Below are positions 52,339-60,307 of a stretch of 64,000 bases of DNA, one piece after another. A program made the translations under genes and the position numbers. The number at the start of each line of letters is the position of its first letter. Positions within the stretch are counted from its first letter, which is position 1. This stretch comes from Nocardiopsis algeriensis (GTDB taxonomy: Bacteria; Actinomycetota; Actinomycetes; Streptosporangiales; Streptosporangiaceae). The notes beneath the pieces were generated by a model. That model was given only the letters and a program-made list of their open reading frames with translations, had not been told where the DNA came from and made no database searches. The stretch spans positions 124,001-188,000 of the forward strand of contig NZ_JACHJO010000004.1 of assembly GCF_014203695.1 (NCBI RefSeq), read 5' to 3'.

Positions 52339-53243
52339 CTCCGCAGTCGCAGTCCCCCGGCGAGCGCCTGCGCTCCCTCCTGCACAGCGACCTCCCGGGG
52401 CCGTTCCTGGCCCCGGGATGCTTCGACGCGCTCTCGGCCCGCCTCGTGGAGGAGGCCGGGTTCGAGCTGGCACACGTCTCGGGTGCCGCCGTCTCGGCCG
52501 TCTCCCTGGGCCTGCCCGACCTGGGCTTCGTCGGTGCCACGGACATGGTCGACACCGTCGCCCGCATCCGCGAGGCGGTCTCGATCCCGCTCGTGGCCGA
52601 CGCCGACACCGGGTACGGGGGGCCGGTGCAGACCGCCCGCACCGTCCGCCGCTACGAGCAGGCCGGCGCGGCGGCCCTGCACATCGAGGACCAGGTGCTC
52701 CCCAAGCGCTGCGGCCACATGGCGGGCAAGGAGATCGTCCCCCTGGACGAGGCGGTCGCGCGCCTGGAGGCCGCGGTCGGGGCCCGCGGCGAGATCGCGG
52801 TGATCGCCCGCACCGACGCGCTCTCGGTCGCCGGCCCCGGCGAGGTGGTCCGGCGGGTCGCCGCCTTCGCCTCCTGCGGGGTCGACGCCGTCTTCGTCGA
52901 GGGCTCCCCGGACGAGGAGACGGCGAAGCGGGTCCGCGACGCCGCCCCCGGCGTGCCCCTCGTGCTCAACGCCTCCGAGAGCGGCACCGCCGACCCCGCG
53001 CCCGCCGGCGCCCACGCGGCGCTGGGCGCCCGGGTCGTGCTCTCCCCCGTGGCCCCGCTGCTGGCGGCGGCCGGGGCCATGCGCACCGCGCTGCGGGCCC
53101 TGCGCACCGCCGGCACCGCCGCGGGCACCGACCGCATGCCCTGGGACGAGTTCAACGAGCTGCTCGGCCTGGCCGGGCACGTCTCCCTGGAGGAGCGCCT
53201 GAGCGCGCGGCCCTCCCCGTCCCCCGATCCGACCTGGAGCTGA
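52335..53243 (+). CDS. Isocitrate lyase/PEP mutase superfamily C-C lyase
   Basis: A 302-aa TIM-barrel enzyme. Mg-binding DADTGYGG near residues 89-96, ED at 118-119 and the KRCGH loop at 124-128. A Cys in this loop is typical of C-C lyases (2-methylisocitrate lyase, 2,3-dimethylmalate lyase, oxaloacetate hydrolase) and not of PEP mutase. It likely cleaves a substituted malate- or citrate-type acid. The start ATG overlaps the previous stop. Together with the MmgE/PrpD protein elsewhere in the cluster, it could form a methylcitrate-cycle-like ending of the pathway. Confidence 0.85.
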   Translation: MTPQSQSPGERLRSLLHSDLPGPFLAPGCFDALSARLVEEAGFELAHVSGAAVSAVSLGLPDLGFVGATDMVDTVARIREAVSIPLVADADTGYGGPVQTARTVRRYEQAGAAALHIEDQVLPKRCGHMAGKEIVPLDEAVARLEAAVGARGEIAVIARTDALSVAGPGEVVRRVAAFASCGVDAVFVEGSPDEETAKRVRDAAPGVPLVLNASESGTADPAPAGAHAALGARVVLSPVAPLLAAAGAMRTALRALRTAGTAAGTDRMPWDEFNELLGLAGHVSLEERLSARPSPSPDPTWS

Positions 53244-53244
53244 C

Positions 53245-53988
53245 ATGACCACAGTCCTGGCACCGCGCGCCGTGTTCGGCGTCATCGTGCCCTCGACGAA
53301 CACCGTCGTCGAGGACGAGTACTACCGCATGCGCCCCGAGGGGGTCTCCTACCACGCGGGCCGCATCCTCATCGAGCACGCCGACCTCAGCGACCGGGCG
53401 TCCTTCGAGGTGTTCCTGGAGGGGCTGCGCGCCCAGATCCGGGGGGCCATCGACTCGGTGCTGACCTGCCTGCCCGACCACCTCATCATGGGCATGTCCG
53501 CGGAGACCTTCTGGGGCGGGGCCCAGGGCAACGCCGAGTTCGAGCAGTGGGTGCGCGACGTCTCGGGACTGGAGGTGACCTCCGGGGCCGCCGCCTGCGA
53601 CGCCGCCCTCAAGGCCCTGGGCGCCCGCCGCATCGGTGTCATCACCCCCTACCAGCCCATCGCCGACGAGCAGGTCCGCCGCTACTTCACCGAGATCGGC
53701 TACGACGTGGCGGCCGTCCACGGGCTCCGCTGCTCCTCGGCCACGTCCATCGCCCACGTCACCCCGGACGAGCTGGAGCAGGCGTTCCGTACCGTGGACG
53801 GCGAGGACGTGGACGTACTGGTCCAGGCGGGCACCAACCTCCCGGTGGTCGGGCTGGCCGACCGGCTGGAGCGCGAACTCGGCAAGCCCGTGATCGCCAT
53901 CAACTCCGCCACGGTCTGGCACGCGCTGCGCACCCGGGGCATCGACGACAAGATCATGGGAGCCGGCCGCCTGCTGCGCGAGCTGTGA
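53245..53988 (+). CDS. Asp/Glu racemase-superfamily protein, maleate isomerase-like
   Basis: A 247-aa protein with the fold and motifs of maleate cis-trans isomerase and arylmalonate decarboxylase (VPSTNTVVEDEYYRM; GARRIGVITPYQP; ALRTRGID near the end). Family enzymes use two cysteines, usually in CTS and CTNL contexts. Here the matching positions read MSA (about residue 84) and AGTNL (about 195-199), so both appear lost, judged by eye. Activity may therefore differ, for example a decarboxylase-like or non-catalytic role. It follows the lyase gene by one base. Confidence 0.8.
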   Translation: MTTVLAPRAVFGVIVPSTNTVVEDEYYRMRPEGVSYHAGRILIEHADLSDRASFEVFLEGLRAQIRGAIDSVLTCLPDHLIMGMSAETFWGGAQGNAEFEQWVRDVSGLEVTSGAAACDAALKALGARRIGVITPYQPIADEQVRRYFTEIGYDVAAVHGLRCSSATSIAHVTPDELEQAFRTVDGEDVDVLVQAGTNLPVVGLADRLERELGKPVIAINSATVWHALRTRGIDDKIMGAGRLLREL

Positions 53989-54040
53989 CCCCGGGCGCCC
54001 CGGGGCGCCCGTCCACCACCCGACCCAGGAAAGCGAACCG

Positions 54041-55726
54041 ATGACCCTTCACCGCGTGGCGGCGGCACAGTTCTTCTCCGGAACGGACACGGCCGCCAAC
54101 CTCGAACTGTGCACCGACCACATCAGGCGCGCCGCCGAGGGCGGCGCCCGGCTCGTGGTGCTGCCCGAGAACAGCAACCGGTTGCGCGACTACGCCGACC
54201 GCCAGGAGTGCTGGGAGCACTCCCCCACCCTCGACGGGCCGTTCGTCGACGGGCTGCGCGAGGCCGCCCGCACCCACGGCGTGTACGTGGCCGCGGGGGT
54301 CGACCTGCGCGGCGAGCGCGCCCCGGACGTCCACATCTGCTCGGTCCTCATCACCCCGGAGGGCGAGATCGCGGGCGTGCACCGCAAGCACGTCCTGTGG
54401 GACTACGAGTACACACTCTTCGTCCCGGGGGACGAGCCCTACCAGGTCCACGACACCGAGCTGGGCCGGATCGGGCTGCTGCTGTGCGCCGACGGCATCG
54501 TGCCCGACACCCCCCGGGCGCTGGCCCTGATGGGCGCCCAGATCCTGTGCAACTCGCTCAACTCCCGGGGCCCGGACGAGTACCGGGTGCACGTGCCGCT
54601 GCGGTCCATGGAGAACCGGGTCTTCCACGTCGCGGCCAACACCGTGGGCGGCCCCGCCGACGGCTGGCCGTGGATGGGCGGCAGCCAGATCGTGGCCCCC
54701 GACGGGACCCGGCTGGCCGATGCCGGGGAGACCGAGCCGGGGATCGTCTTCGCCGACATCGACCCGACGGAGGCCGACGACAAGGTGATGCCCGGCGTCG
54801 GCGACCTCTTCGCCTGGCGCCGCACCGACCTGTACGCGCCCCTGACCGCGCCGCTGGAGGAGCTGCCCGTGGCACGGATGTGCGGGCCGGCCCCCGAGGA
54901 CATGCCGTCCCGCCCGGTCCGGGTGGCCACGCTCCAGGTCAGCCACTTCCACAACACGGACTGGACCGTCACCCGGGCCGTGGAGCAGATCGCCTACGCC
55001 GGGCGGCGCGGAGCGGACCTGGGCGTCCTGCCGTCGCTCTTCTGCTTCGCGCCGGGCGAGGTGGCCGCCGACCCGGCGGGAGCCGCGGAGCTGTCGGCCC
55101 GGGTCCTGGAGCGCCTGTCCCGGGCCTGCGCGGACGCCGGCGTGTGGGTGGTGGCGCACCTGGTGGAGGAGGAGGCCGGCCACCACTACTCCACGGCCTA
55201 CCTCCTGGACCGGTCGGGCCGCGTCGTCCACACCTACCGCAAGACCCACCTGGACACCGGTGAGCGGGAGTGGGCCCGGCCGGGGGACCGGATCGACGTG
55301 GTCCGCACCGAGATCGGGACGATCGGCCTGATGGTGGGCGAGGAGGTCTGGGTTCCGGAGGTGGCGCGGCTGCTGACCCTGGCGGGAGCCGAGATCATCG
55401 CCCATCCGACCGACTGGAGCACACCCGAGGCCGCGCACGTGGCCGCGACCGAGCGCACCGAGGAGAACCGGGTGCACCTGGTCTCGTGCACCCGCCTGGA
55501 CAGCGCCGCCGAGGTCGGCAGCCAGGTCCTGCGGGCCGACGAGTTCGCCCCCGGACAGCCGATCGCGCTGATGCGCTACCCGACCGGGTACTGGTCGCGG
55601 CCCGGTTTCGAGGAGCAGCTGCTGGTGGAGCTGGACCTGCGCGAGGCCAACAGCAAGATGATGGGCCACCACCTGGACCCCGTGGCCACCCGCGCGCCCG
55701 AGCTCTACGGCATGTTCCTCGACTGA
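54041..55726 (+). CDS. Tandem nitrilase-superfamily protein, second domain degenerate
   Basis: A 561-aa fusion of two carbon-nitrogen hydrolase domains, twice the usual 270-300 aa. The first domain (about 1-275) has the full triad Glu43 (LPENS), Lys116 (HRKH) and Cys149 (LLCADG). In the second (about 290-561) Lys is kept (YRKTHL), but the Glu position is Ser (LPSLF) and the Cys position is GEE (LMVGEEVW), so it looks inactive. Nitrilase-family enzymes include N-carbamoyl-amino-acid hydrolases and amidases. The dead half may be structural or ligand-sensing. It follows the racemase-like gene by 52 nt and probably ends the operon. Confidence 0.88.
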   Translation: MTLHRVAAAQFFSGTDTAANLELCTDHIRRAAEGGARLVVLPENSNRLRDYADRQECWEHSPTLDGPFVDGLREAARTHGVYVAAGVDLRGERAPDVHICSVLITPEGEIAGVHRKHVLWDYEYTLFVPGDEPYQVHDTELGRIGLLLCADGIVPDTPRALALMGAQILCNSLNSRGPDEYRVHVPLRSMENRVFHVAANTVGGPADGWPWMGGSQIVAPDGTRLADAGETEPGIVFADIDPTEADDKVMPGVGDLFAWRRTDLYAPLTAPLEELPVARMCGPAPEDMPSRPVRVATLQVSHFHNTDWTVTRAVEQIAYAGRRGADLGVLPSLFCFAPGEVAADPAGAAELSARVLERLSRACADAGVWVVAHLVEEEAGHHYSTAYLLDRSGRVVHTYRKTHLDTGEREWARPGDRIDVVRTEIGTIGLMVGEEVWVPEVARLLTLAGAEIIAHPTDWSTPEAAHVAATERTEENRVHLVSCTRLDSAAEVGSQVLRADEFAPGQPIALMRYPTGYWSRPGFEEQLLVELDLREANSKMMGHHLDPVATRAPELYGMFLD

Positions 55727-55937
55727 GGCGGCTGCGCCGTTCCCTGCGGGGCCGTGGAGCGGTCGGCTACGGTGGGCGATGGAAAAAGGCCCCCCGTCGA
55801 CGATTCCGGCCTGTTCCACCCCGGCGGAAAACGGTACCTCTCTGTCGTCGGGCAATGGTGCGGGGCGATGAAATCGATGGTTTCCGCGCAGAAAAACTCG
55901 TCTACCCTGTTCCGTTCTCTGTGACAGCGTTACGGGA

Positions 55938-55990
55938 TATACTCTGCCTGCAACGAGCCAGACCATCAACGCCGTTCCTACATCCGGAAC
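55938..55990 (+). promoter_or_regulatory. iclR-2 promoter -10 and IclR-like operator
   Basis: TATACT (55938-55943) is a good -10 with a weak -35. GTTCC-N7-GGAAC (55974-55990) lies about 25-40 nt downstream, consistent with autorepression. The rest of the 336-bp gap 55727-56062 has no gene. Confidence 0.55.
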
Positions 55991-56062
55991 ACTCACGGCG
56001 TGGTGGGCATGAGCCCGCCACGCCGTGGCTCCCCCCTCACCTCCACTCCCAAGGAGCCCGCC

Positions 56063-56887
56063 ATGCCCGTCAGCGAGTCCTCTCCGAACGGCGCACCGAC
56101 GGCCACGACCGAGCGGCGCGCCTCCGGAAGCCAGACCGTGTCCACGGTGGAGCGCGCGGCCGACGTCCTCGTCCTGTTCGCCGAATCCGACTCGCCCACC
56201 CTCGGGGTCACGGAGATCGCCGACCGGCTGGGCACGTCCAAGGCCGCCGTGCACCGGATCCTGGCCTCCCTGCGCTCCCGGGACCTCATCCACCTGGACG
56301 AGGACAGCCGCCGCTACTCGCTGGGGACCACCGCCATGCGGCTGGGCGCGGCCTACCAGGAGCACATGGACGTCCGCCAGGTCGCCGCCCCGGACCTGCG
56401 CTCCCTCTCCCGGCTGACCGGCGAGACCACCACCCTGTCCGTGCGCGCCGGCGACGCCCGCGTCTACATCGACCAGGTGACCCCCCGGCGCGAGGTCATC
56501 ATGACCGTCCCCCTGGGCGTCCGCTACCCGCTGCACGCGGGCAGCTCCTCCAAGGCCTTCCTGGCCTTCCTCCCCGAGGCCGAGCGCGAGGCCTACCTGG
56601 CGCGCGAACCGCTCAGCTCGCTCACCGGCGAGACCGTGGTCGACACCTACGAGCTGCGCGCCGAGCTGGAGCGGATCCGCGAGGCCGGCCACGCCACCTC
56701 CTACGGCGAGCGCCAGGCGGGGGCCGCCTCCACCGCGGCCCCGATCCTCGACCACCGCAGCGAGCCCGTGGCGGTCATGAGCGTGTGCGGGCCGCGCGAG
56801 CGCTTCCTGGAGGAGGCCGAGGCCTGCGCCCAGGCCCTGGTGCAGACCACCCGGCGGCTCTCCGAGCGCCTGGGCTTCCGCGGCTGA
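56063..56887 (+). CDS. IclR-family transcriptional regulator 2
   Basis: A 274-aa regulator with a perfect AAGGAG ribosome-binding site before ATG 56063. Residues 30-95 form the winged helix (VSTVERAADVLVLFAESDSPTLGVTEIADRLGTSKAAVHRILASLRSRDLI); the C-terminal effector domain has PLHAGSSSKAFLAFLPE and SYGERQAGAASTAAPI. It is the best candidate to bind the GTTCC-N7-GRAAC sites in front of itself, the CoA-transferase operon, the flavoprotein operon and the methyltransferase gene, because the motif resembles known IclR boxes. Its effector is probably a pathway intermediate. Confidence 0.9.
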   Translation: MPVSESSPNGAPTATTERRASGSQTVSTVERAADVLVLFAESDSPTLGVTEIADRLGTSKAAVHRILASLRSRDLIHLDEDSRRYSLGTTAMRLGAAYQEHMDVRQVAAPDLRSLSRLTGETTTLSVRAGDARVYIDQVTPRREVIMTVPLGVRYPLHAGSSSKAFLAFLPEAEREAYLAREPLSSLTGETVVDTYELRAELERIREAGHATSYGERQAGAASTAAPILDHRSEPVAVMSVCGPRERFLEEAEACAQALVQTTRRLSERLGFRG

Positions 56888-56895
56888 GACGGACG

Positions 56896-56929
56896 AGGGC
56901 GCCGGACCCCCTCCGGGGTCCGGCGCCCT
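56896..56929. terminator. Bidirectional terminator after iclR-2
   Basis: A perfect 15-bp stem (56896-56910 with 56915-56929) and CTCC loop, then TTT. It lies between convergent genes. Confidence 0.85.
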
Positions 56930-56945
56930 TTGCGTACCGCTGGGG

Positions 56946-57221
56946 TCACAGCGCTCCGCTGATGCGCTCCTCCTGGTCCAGGACCGCGCCGAAGACGCGG
57001 CGCACGAACGCCGCGCGCTCGTCCTGGATGCGCTCGAGCAGCTCGCCGTCGGGGCGCAGCTCCTCGATCTCCTCGGGGGAGACCGCGCCCTTCTCGGCCA
57101 GCAGGTGCTCCAGGACCATGTTGCGGTCGCGCAGGATCCACACCTCCGAGGCGAGCTCGGTCACCATGCGGGCGATGTCGTCCAACCTCGTGCTGCCGAG
57201 GTAGTTGTCTGTCTTGCTCAC
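56946..57221 (-). CDS. Small helical partner protein, copy 1
   Basis: A 91-aa protein of unknown family. The GTG start at 57221 has GAGAGGAC upstream. It is clearly homologous to the protein at 63514-63789: the shared core is xTELASEVWILRDRxxVLExLLxExG followed by IEELRP, then an E-rich helix ending FVRRVFG. It is predicted to be fully helical. It lies 61 nt downstream of a methyltransferase-like gene on the same strand. The second copy is linked to a second such methyltransferase, so the two are likely to work as a pair, perhaps as a two-subunit enzyme. Confidence 0.75.
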   Translation of the reverse strand: MSKTDNYLGSTRLDDIARMVTELASEVWILRDRNMVLEHLLAEKGAVSPEEIEELRPDGELLERIQDERAAFVRRVFGAVLDQEERISGAL

Positions 57222-57282
57222 GGGAAGTCCTCTCTGCCTGGACCCGGCGCGCGGGCCGAGGGGGGTCGGGGGTGGCTGCGGC

Positions 57283-58335
57283 TCACGAACGGGGCTTGCG
57301 CGCCCGGTTGACCCAGGGGTAGTTGCCGGGGCCCACGCCGTAGGCCTCGACGTCGGTGAACCCGATCTGCTTGAGCAGGCCCGGGACGTCGAGCTGCAGG
57401 GCCGAGCGCCAGTAGGGCTCGCCCCGGTTCTCGGTCTCCCAGTCCAGGACAACGGCGCGGAACGCCTCCTGGTGCTCGTAGGGGGCCACGTCGCCGATGA
57501 CGATGTCGCCGCCGGGCTCCAGGACCCGGAACATCTCCCGCAGGATCGCCTCGGTCGCCTTGGGCGGGGTCTCGTGGAAGAGGATGTAGGCGGCGACCAG
57601 GTCCACGGAGGCGTCGGGCAGCCCCGTGTCCTCGGCCGGTGCCTGGATCAGCTCCCAGGCCAGGCCCTTCTCGGCCGCGGTGGCGTGGGCGTAGCGCAGC
57701 ATCTGGGTGGACAGCTCCACACCCACGAACTGGGCGTCGGGGAAGACCTTGCTGACCGAGAGCGCGAACCGGCCCGTGCCCACGCCGGGCTCCAGGATCC
57801 GGCGGTAGTCGCGCCGGGGCGCCTCCATCGCCAGGAGGGTGCGCTGGTCGTTGAGGTCCTCGCCGGTGCGCACCGCGCCCACGCCGCCGGGCTTGAGGAC
57901 GTAGTGGTAGCCGAAGTCCTGGGTGATGACGCCCATGAGGTCGTGGCCGTCCCAGCCTCCGGGGGTGAGGTGGAACCCGTTCTCCCAGTACGCGGGGACC
58001 TTGACGTCGGGGTTCAGGGTCAGGCTGCCCGGGGCGTCCGAGACGTCCAGCCACTCCTCGATGGCCGGACGCACCTCCTCCGCCGCCGGGATCGCCCGGA
58101 CATAGATCTCCTCGGCCACGTAGCGGGTGAGGAACCGGTCGAAGCGCCAGGCGCTGCTGTCGTCCAGGGCCTGGGCCACGGACTCGCGGCGGTCCCTGAT
58201 CTTGGTCGGGGGTTCGGGCACGGCCGCCGCGTACTCGGCGGCGGCCTTCTTCTGGAGCACTCCGCCGGCGTAGCCCTGGAGCGAACCCAGGAACTCCATC
58301 CCTGCGCGGCCTCGGTGGCGGACGGGCACGTCCAT
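57283..58335 (-). CDS. Class I SAM-dependent methyltransferase-like protein, copy 1
   Basis: A 350-aa protein. ATG 58335 follows AGGAGAGG. An unusual N-terminal region of about 160 residues has the conserved block YW-x3-FH-x-T-x-GGWDGH-x2-MG-x-I. A Rossmann methyltransferase core follows: ILEPGVGTGRFALSV (motif I), VGVELSTQML, DLVAAYILFHETP, VLEPGGDIVIGDVAPY. It is homologous over its length to the protein at 60308-61390. The acceptor is unknown. It is first of two minus-strand genes, divergent from the transporter operon, with an IclR-like box directly upstream. Confidence 0.8.
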   Translation of the reverse strand: MDVPVRHRGRAGMEFLGSLQGYAGGVLQKKAAAEYAAAVPEPPTKIRDRRESVAQALDDSSAWRFDRFLTRYVAEEIYVRAIPAAEEVRPAIEEWLDVSDAPGSLTLNPDVKVPAYWENGFHLTPGGWDGHDLMGVITQDFGYHYVLKPGGVGAVRTGEDLNDQRTLLAMEAPRRDYRRILEPGVGTGRFALSVSKVFPDAQFVGVELSTQMLRYAHATAAEKGLAWELIQAPAEDTGLPDASVDLVAAYILFHETPPKATEAILREMFRVLEPGGDIVIGDVAPYEHQEAFRAVVLDWETENRGEPYWRSALQLDVPGLLKQIGFTDVEAYGVGPGNYPWVNRARKPRS

Positions 58336-58350
58336 CAGCGATCCTCTCCT

Positions 58351-58375
58351 GTTCCACACAGTGGAACATCATTCC
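58351..58375 (-). promoter_or_regulatory. IclR-like composite operator before methyltransferase 1
   Basis: GTTCC-N7-GGAAC-N4-TTCC, same structure as 45919 and 46075. It lies between the promoter (58394-58421) and the gene, so binding would block transcription. Confidence 0.65.
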
Positions 58376-58393
58376 GGCAAATCCGGTTCCTAC

Positions 58394-58421
58394 ACGATAG
58401 CCACCTCCGCTCTCGTGTCAA
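58394..58421 (-). promoter_or_regulatory. Promoter of methyltransferase 1
   Basis: Minus-strand TTGACA (58416-58421), 16-bp spacer, TATCGT (58394-58399). Confidence 0.5.
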
Positions 58422-58439
58422 TGGGCTTTTTCTCCCCTC

Positions 58440-58469
58440 TTGACGTGTGGCCCACATCATGTCCATTAT
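58440..58469 (+). promoter_or_regulatory. Promoter of the ABC transporter operon
   Basis: TTGACG (58440-58445), 18-bp spacer, CATTAT (58464-58469). The spacer holds TGTGGCCCACA, an inverted repeat partly shared with the promoter at 45963 (TATGGCCCACA). Confidence 0.5.
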
Positions 58470-58472
58470 TCA

Positions 58473-58486
58473 TGGAACGGCTTTCC
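58473..58486 (+). promoter_or_regulatory. Partial IclR-like operator before the transporter operon
   Basis: TGGAA-N5-TTCC, containing the GGAAC-N4-TTCC core of the larger motif but without a well-placed GTTCC half. It lies directly after the predicted -10. Confidence 0.45.
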
Positions 58487-58673
58487 GTCCAGAGAAACAA
58501 TATCGATCTGGTTAAGCCGTGGAACCCGCCGTCACGGTGAGTATCGATCACCTCGAACCGGCCGCACGCAAGCGCCCCGAGCCCCGCGCACCCGTCTCGG
58601 AAACCGCACCGCAGGCCGGCGCCACCACCCCGCACAGCCGCCTCTCCCACCCCGAGGCGTACAAGGAGGAACG

Positions 58674-60239
58674 ATGATCGGACGCCCGATCCACTCCCAC
58701 GGCTCGGCGCCCTCCCCGGGCCGCCCCCGCCGACGCCGCACCGCTCTCCCCGGCCTCGCCGTCCTCACGGCCACCACCCTGCTCCTGACCGCATGCGGGA
58801 TGCCCGGTTCCTCCGAGGGCACCGGGGAGCAGGCCTCCCACATCACCGTGGGCACCTCGGTCACCGAGGACGCCATCAACCCGCTCAACAAGCAGTACGC
58901 GACCTTCCAGTTCAACGCCTTCGACGCCCTGGTCCGCCAGATGCGGGGCGACGAGGAGCCCCAGCCCCGCCTGGCCACCGACTGGGAGCAGGTCAGCGAC
59001 ACCCTGTGGCGCTTCACCCTGCGGGAGGGCGCCACGTTCCACAACGGCGAGCCGGTCACCGCCGAGGACGTCGTGTTCAGCTTCAACGAGATCCTCGAGG
59101 AGCAGTTCGCCAACGCGGCCTACATCTCCACGGTCGCCTCGGTCCGCGAGGGCGAGGGCGGGACGGTCGAGATCGAGACCAAGGAACCCGACCCGCTGCT
59201 GCTGTCGCACATCGGCCAGATCTTCATCGTCCCCAAGGCCCACTGGGAGGAGGTCGGCGGCGCCGACGGCTTCAGCGCCGACCCCGTCGGCTCCGGCCCC
59301 TACGAGATCACCTCCTTCGACCCCAGCACCGGTGTCGAGTACCAGGCCTTCGACGGCTTCTGGGGCCAGGAGCCGGCCACGGAGAAGGTCACGGTCCGCT
59401 ACATCGCCGACACCGGCGCCCTGTCCGCCGCGCTGGAGTCCGGGGAGATCGACATCGCCCACGAACTCGCCTCCGACGCCATCGAGACCCTCTCCGGGCG
59501 CGACGACATCCAGCTGCACAACGAGTTCAGCGGACTCCAGAACATGTTCCAGCTCAACACGGTGCAGGAGCCCTTCGACGACGTCCGCGTCCGCAGGGCC
59601 GCGGTCGCCGCCATCGACGCTCCCTCGATGATCGACGCGCTGACCTTCGGAGCCGGGATCATCGAGGACGGGCAGGTCTCCGCCGAGGGCGTGTTCGGCC
59701 ACTCCCCCGAGATCACCCGCCCCGAGTTCGACCTCGACCACGCCCGCGAGCTGCTGGAGGAGGCCGACGCGGTCGGCGCCGAGATCACCCTCTCGGGCCA
59801 GTCGCGCGACAGGACCCTGCTGGAGTCCATCGGCTCCCAGCTCGACGCGGCCGGGTTCGAGACCACCATCGAGGCCAACGAGATCGGCGTGTGGGTGGAG
59901 CAGTTCCGCAACGGAACCGACGCCGACATCTTCTACCGGGGCTCCTCCTACAGCGGTGTCTTCGACGCCGGACGCCCCTACTCCTTCATCTCCTCGGGCG
60001 AGCGCCCCTTCGTCGAGGACGAGGAGTGGACCCGGCTGTACGAGGCCCAGCGCACCGAGATGGACCCGGAGAAGCGCGAGCAGCTGCTGATCGAGGCCTC
60101 CGAGTACGTCCGCGACCAGGCCTACGTCCTCTACACCTTCGGCCGCCCCTCGGTCTCGGCCAGCCTGGCCGGCGTCGAGGGCGTCGACTACGGCGACGGA
60201 CTGGTCCTGCTGCTGGACGAGGCGGTCAAGACCGGCTGA
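58674..60239 (+). CDS. ABC transporter substrate-binding lipoprotein, peptide/nickel family 5
   Basis: A 521-aa extracytoplasmic solute-binding protein. ATG 58674 follows AAGGAGGA. A basic N-terminus, hydrophobic helix and lipobox LLLTAC near residue 41 mark a lipoprotein. SBP_bac_5 features include PLNKQYATFQFNAFDALV, LATDWEQVSDTLWRFTLREGATFHNGEPVTAEDVVFSF and GSGPYEITSF. Ligands of this family are oligopeptides, nickel chelates, opines or other small acids. It leads the operon with two ATPases and a permease, so the substrate is presumably that of the catabolic genes under the same regulator. Confidence 0.9.
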   Translation: MIGRPIHSHGSAPSPGRPRRRRTALPGLAVLTATTLLLTACGMPGSSEGTGEQASHITVGTSVTEDAINPLNKQYATFQFNAFDALVRQMRGDEEPQPRLATDWEQVSDTLWRFTLREGATFHNGEPVTAEDVVFSFNEILEEQFANAAYISTVASVREGEGGTVEIETKEPDPLLLSHIGQIFIVPKAHWEEVGGADGFSADPVGSGPYEITSFDPSTGVEYQAFDGFWGQEPATEKVTVRYIADTGALSAALESGEIDIAHELASDAIETLSGRDDIQLHNEFSGLQNMFQLNTVQEPFDDVRVRRAAVAAIDAPSMIDALTFGAGIIEDGQVSAEGVFGHSPEITRPEFDLDHARELLEEADAVGAEITLSGQSRDRTLLESIGSQLDAAGFETTIEANEIGVWVEQFRNGTDADIFYRGSSYSGVFDAGRPYSFISSGERPFVEDEEWTRLYEAQRTEMDPEKREQLLIEASEYVRDQAYVLYTFGRPSVSASLAGVEGVDYGDGLVLLLDEAVKTG

Positions 60240-60246
60240 CCCGGTC

Positions 60247-60272
60247 CCGGGGCGGTGCACGCACCGCCCCGG
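60247..60272 (+). terminator. Intercistronic hairpin after the binding-protein gene
   Basis: A perfect stem of 12 bp (CCGGGGCGGTGC with GCACCGCCCCGG), 7 nt after the stop and inside the operon. Such hairpins often raise binding-protein mRNA relative to downstream genes by partial termination or stabilisation. Confidence 0.55.
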
Positions 60273-60307
60273 TTCCCGCCCGCACCCGAGACGACCCAAG
60301 GAGCGAG

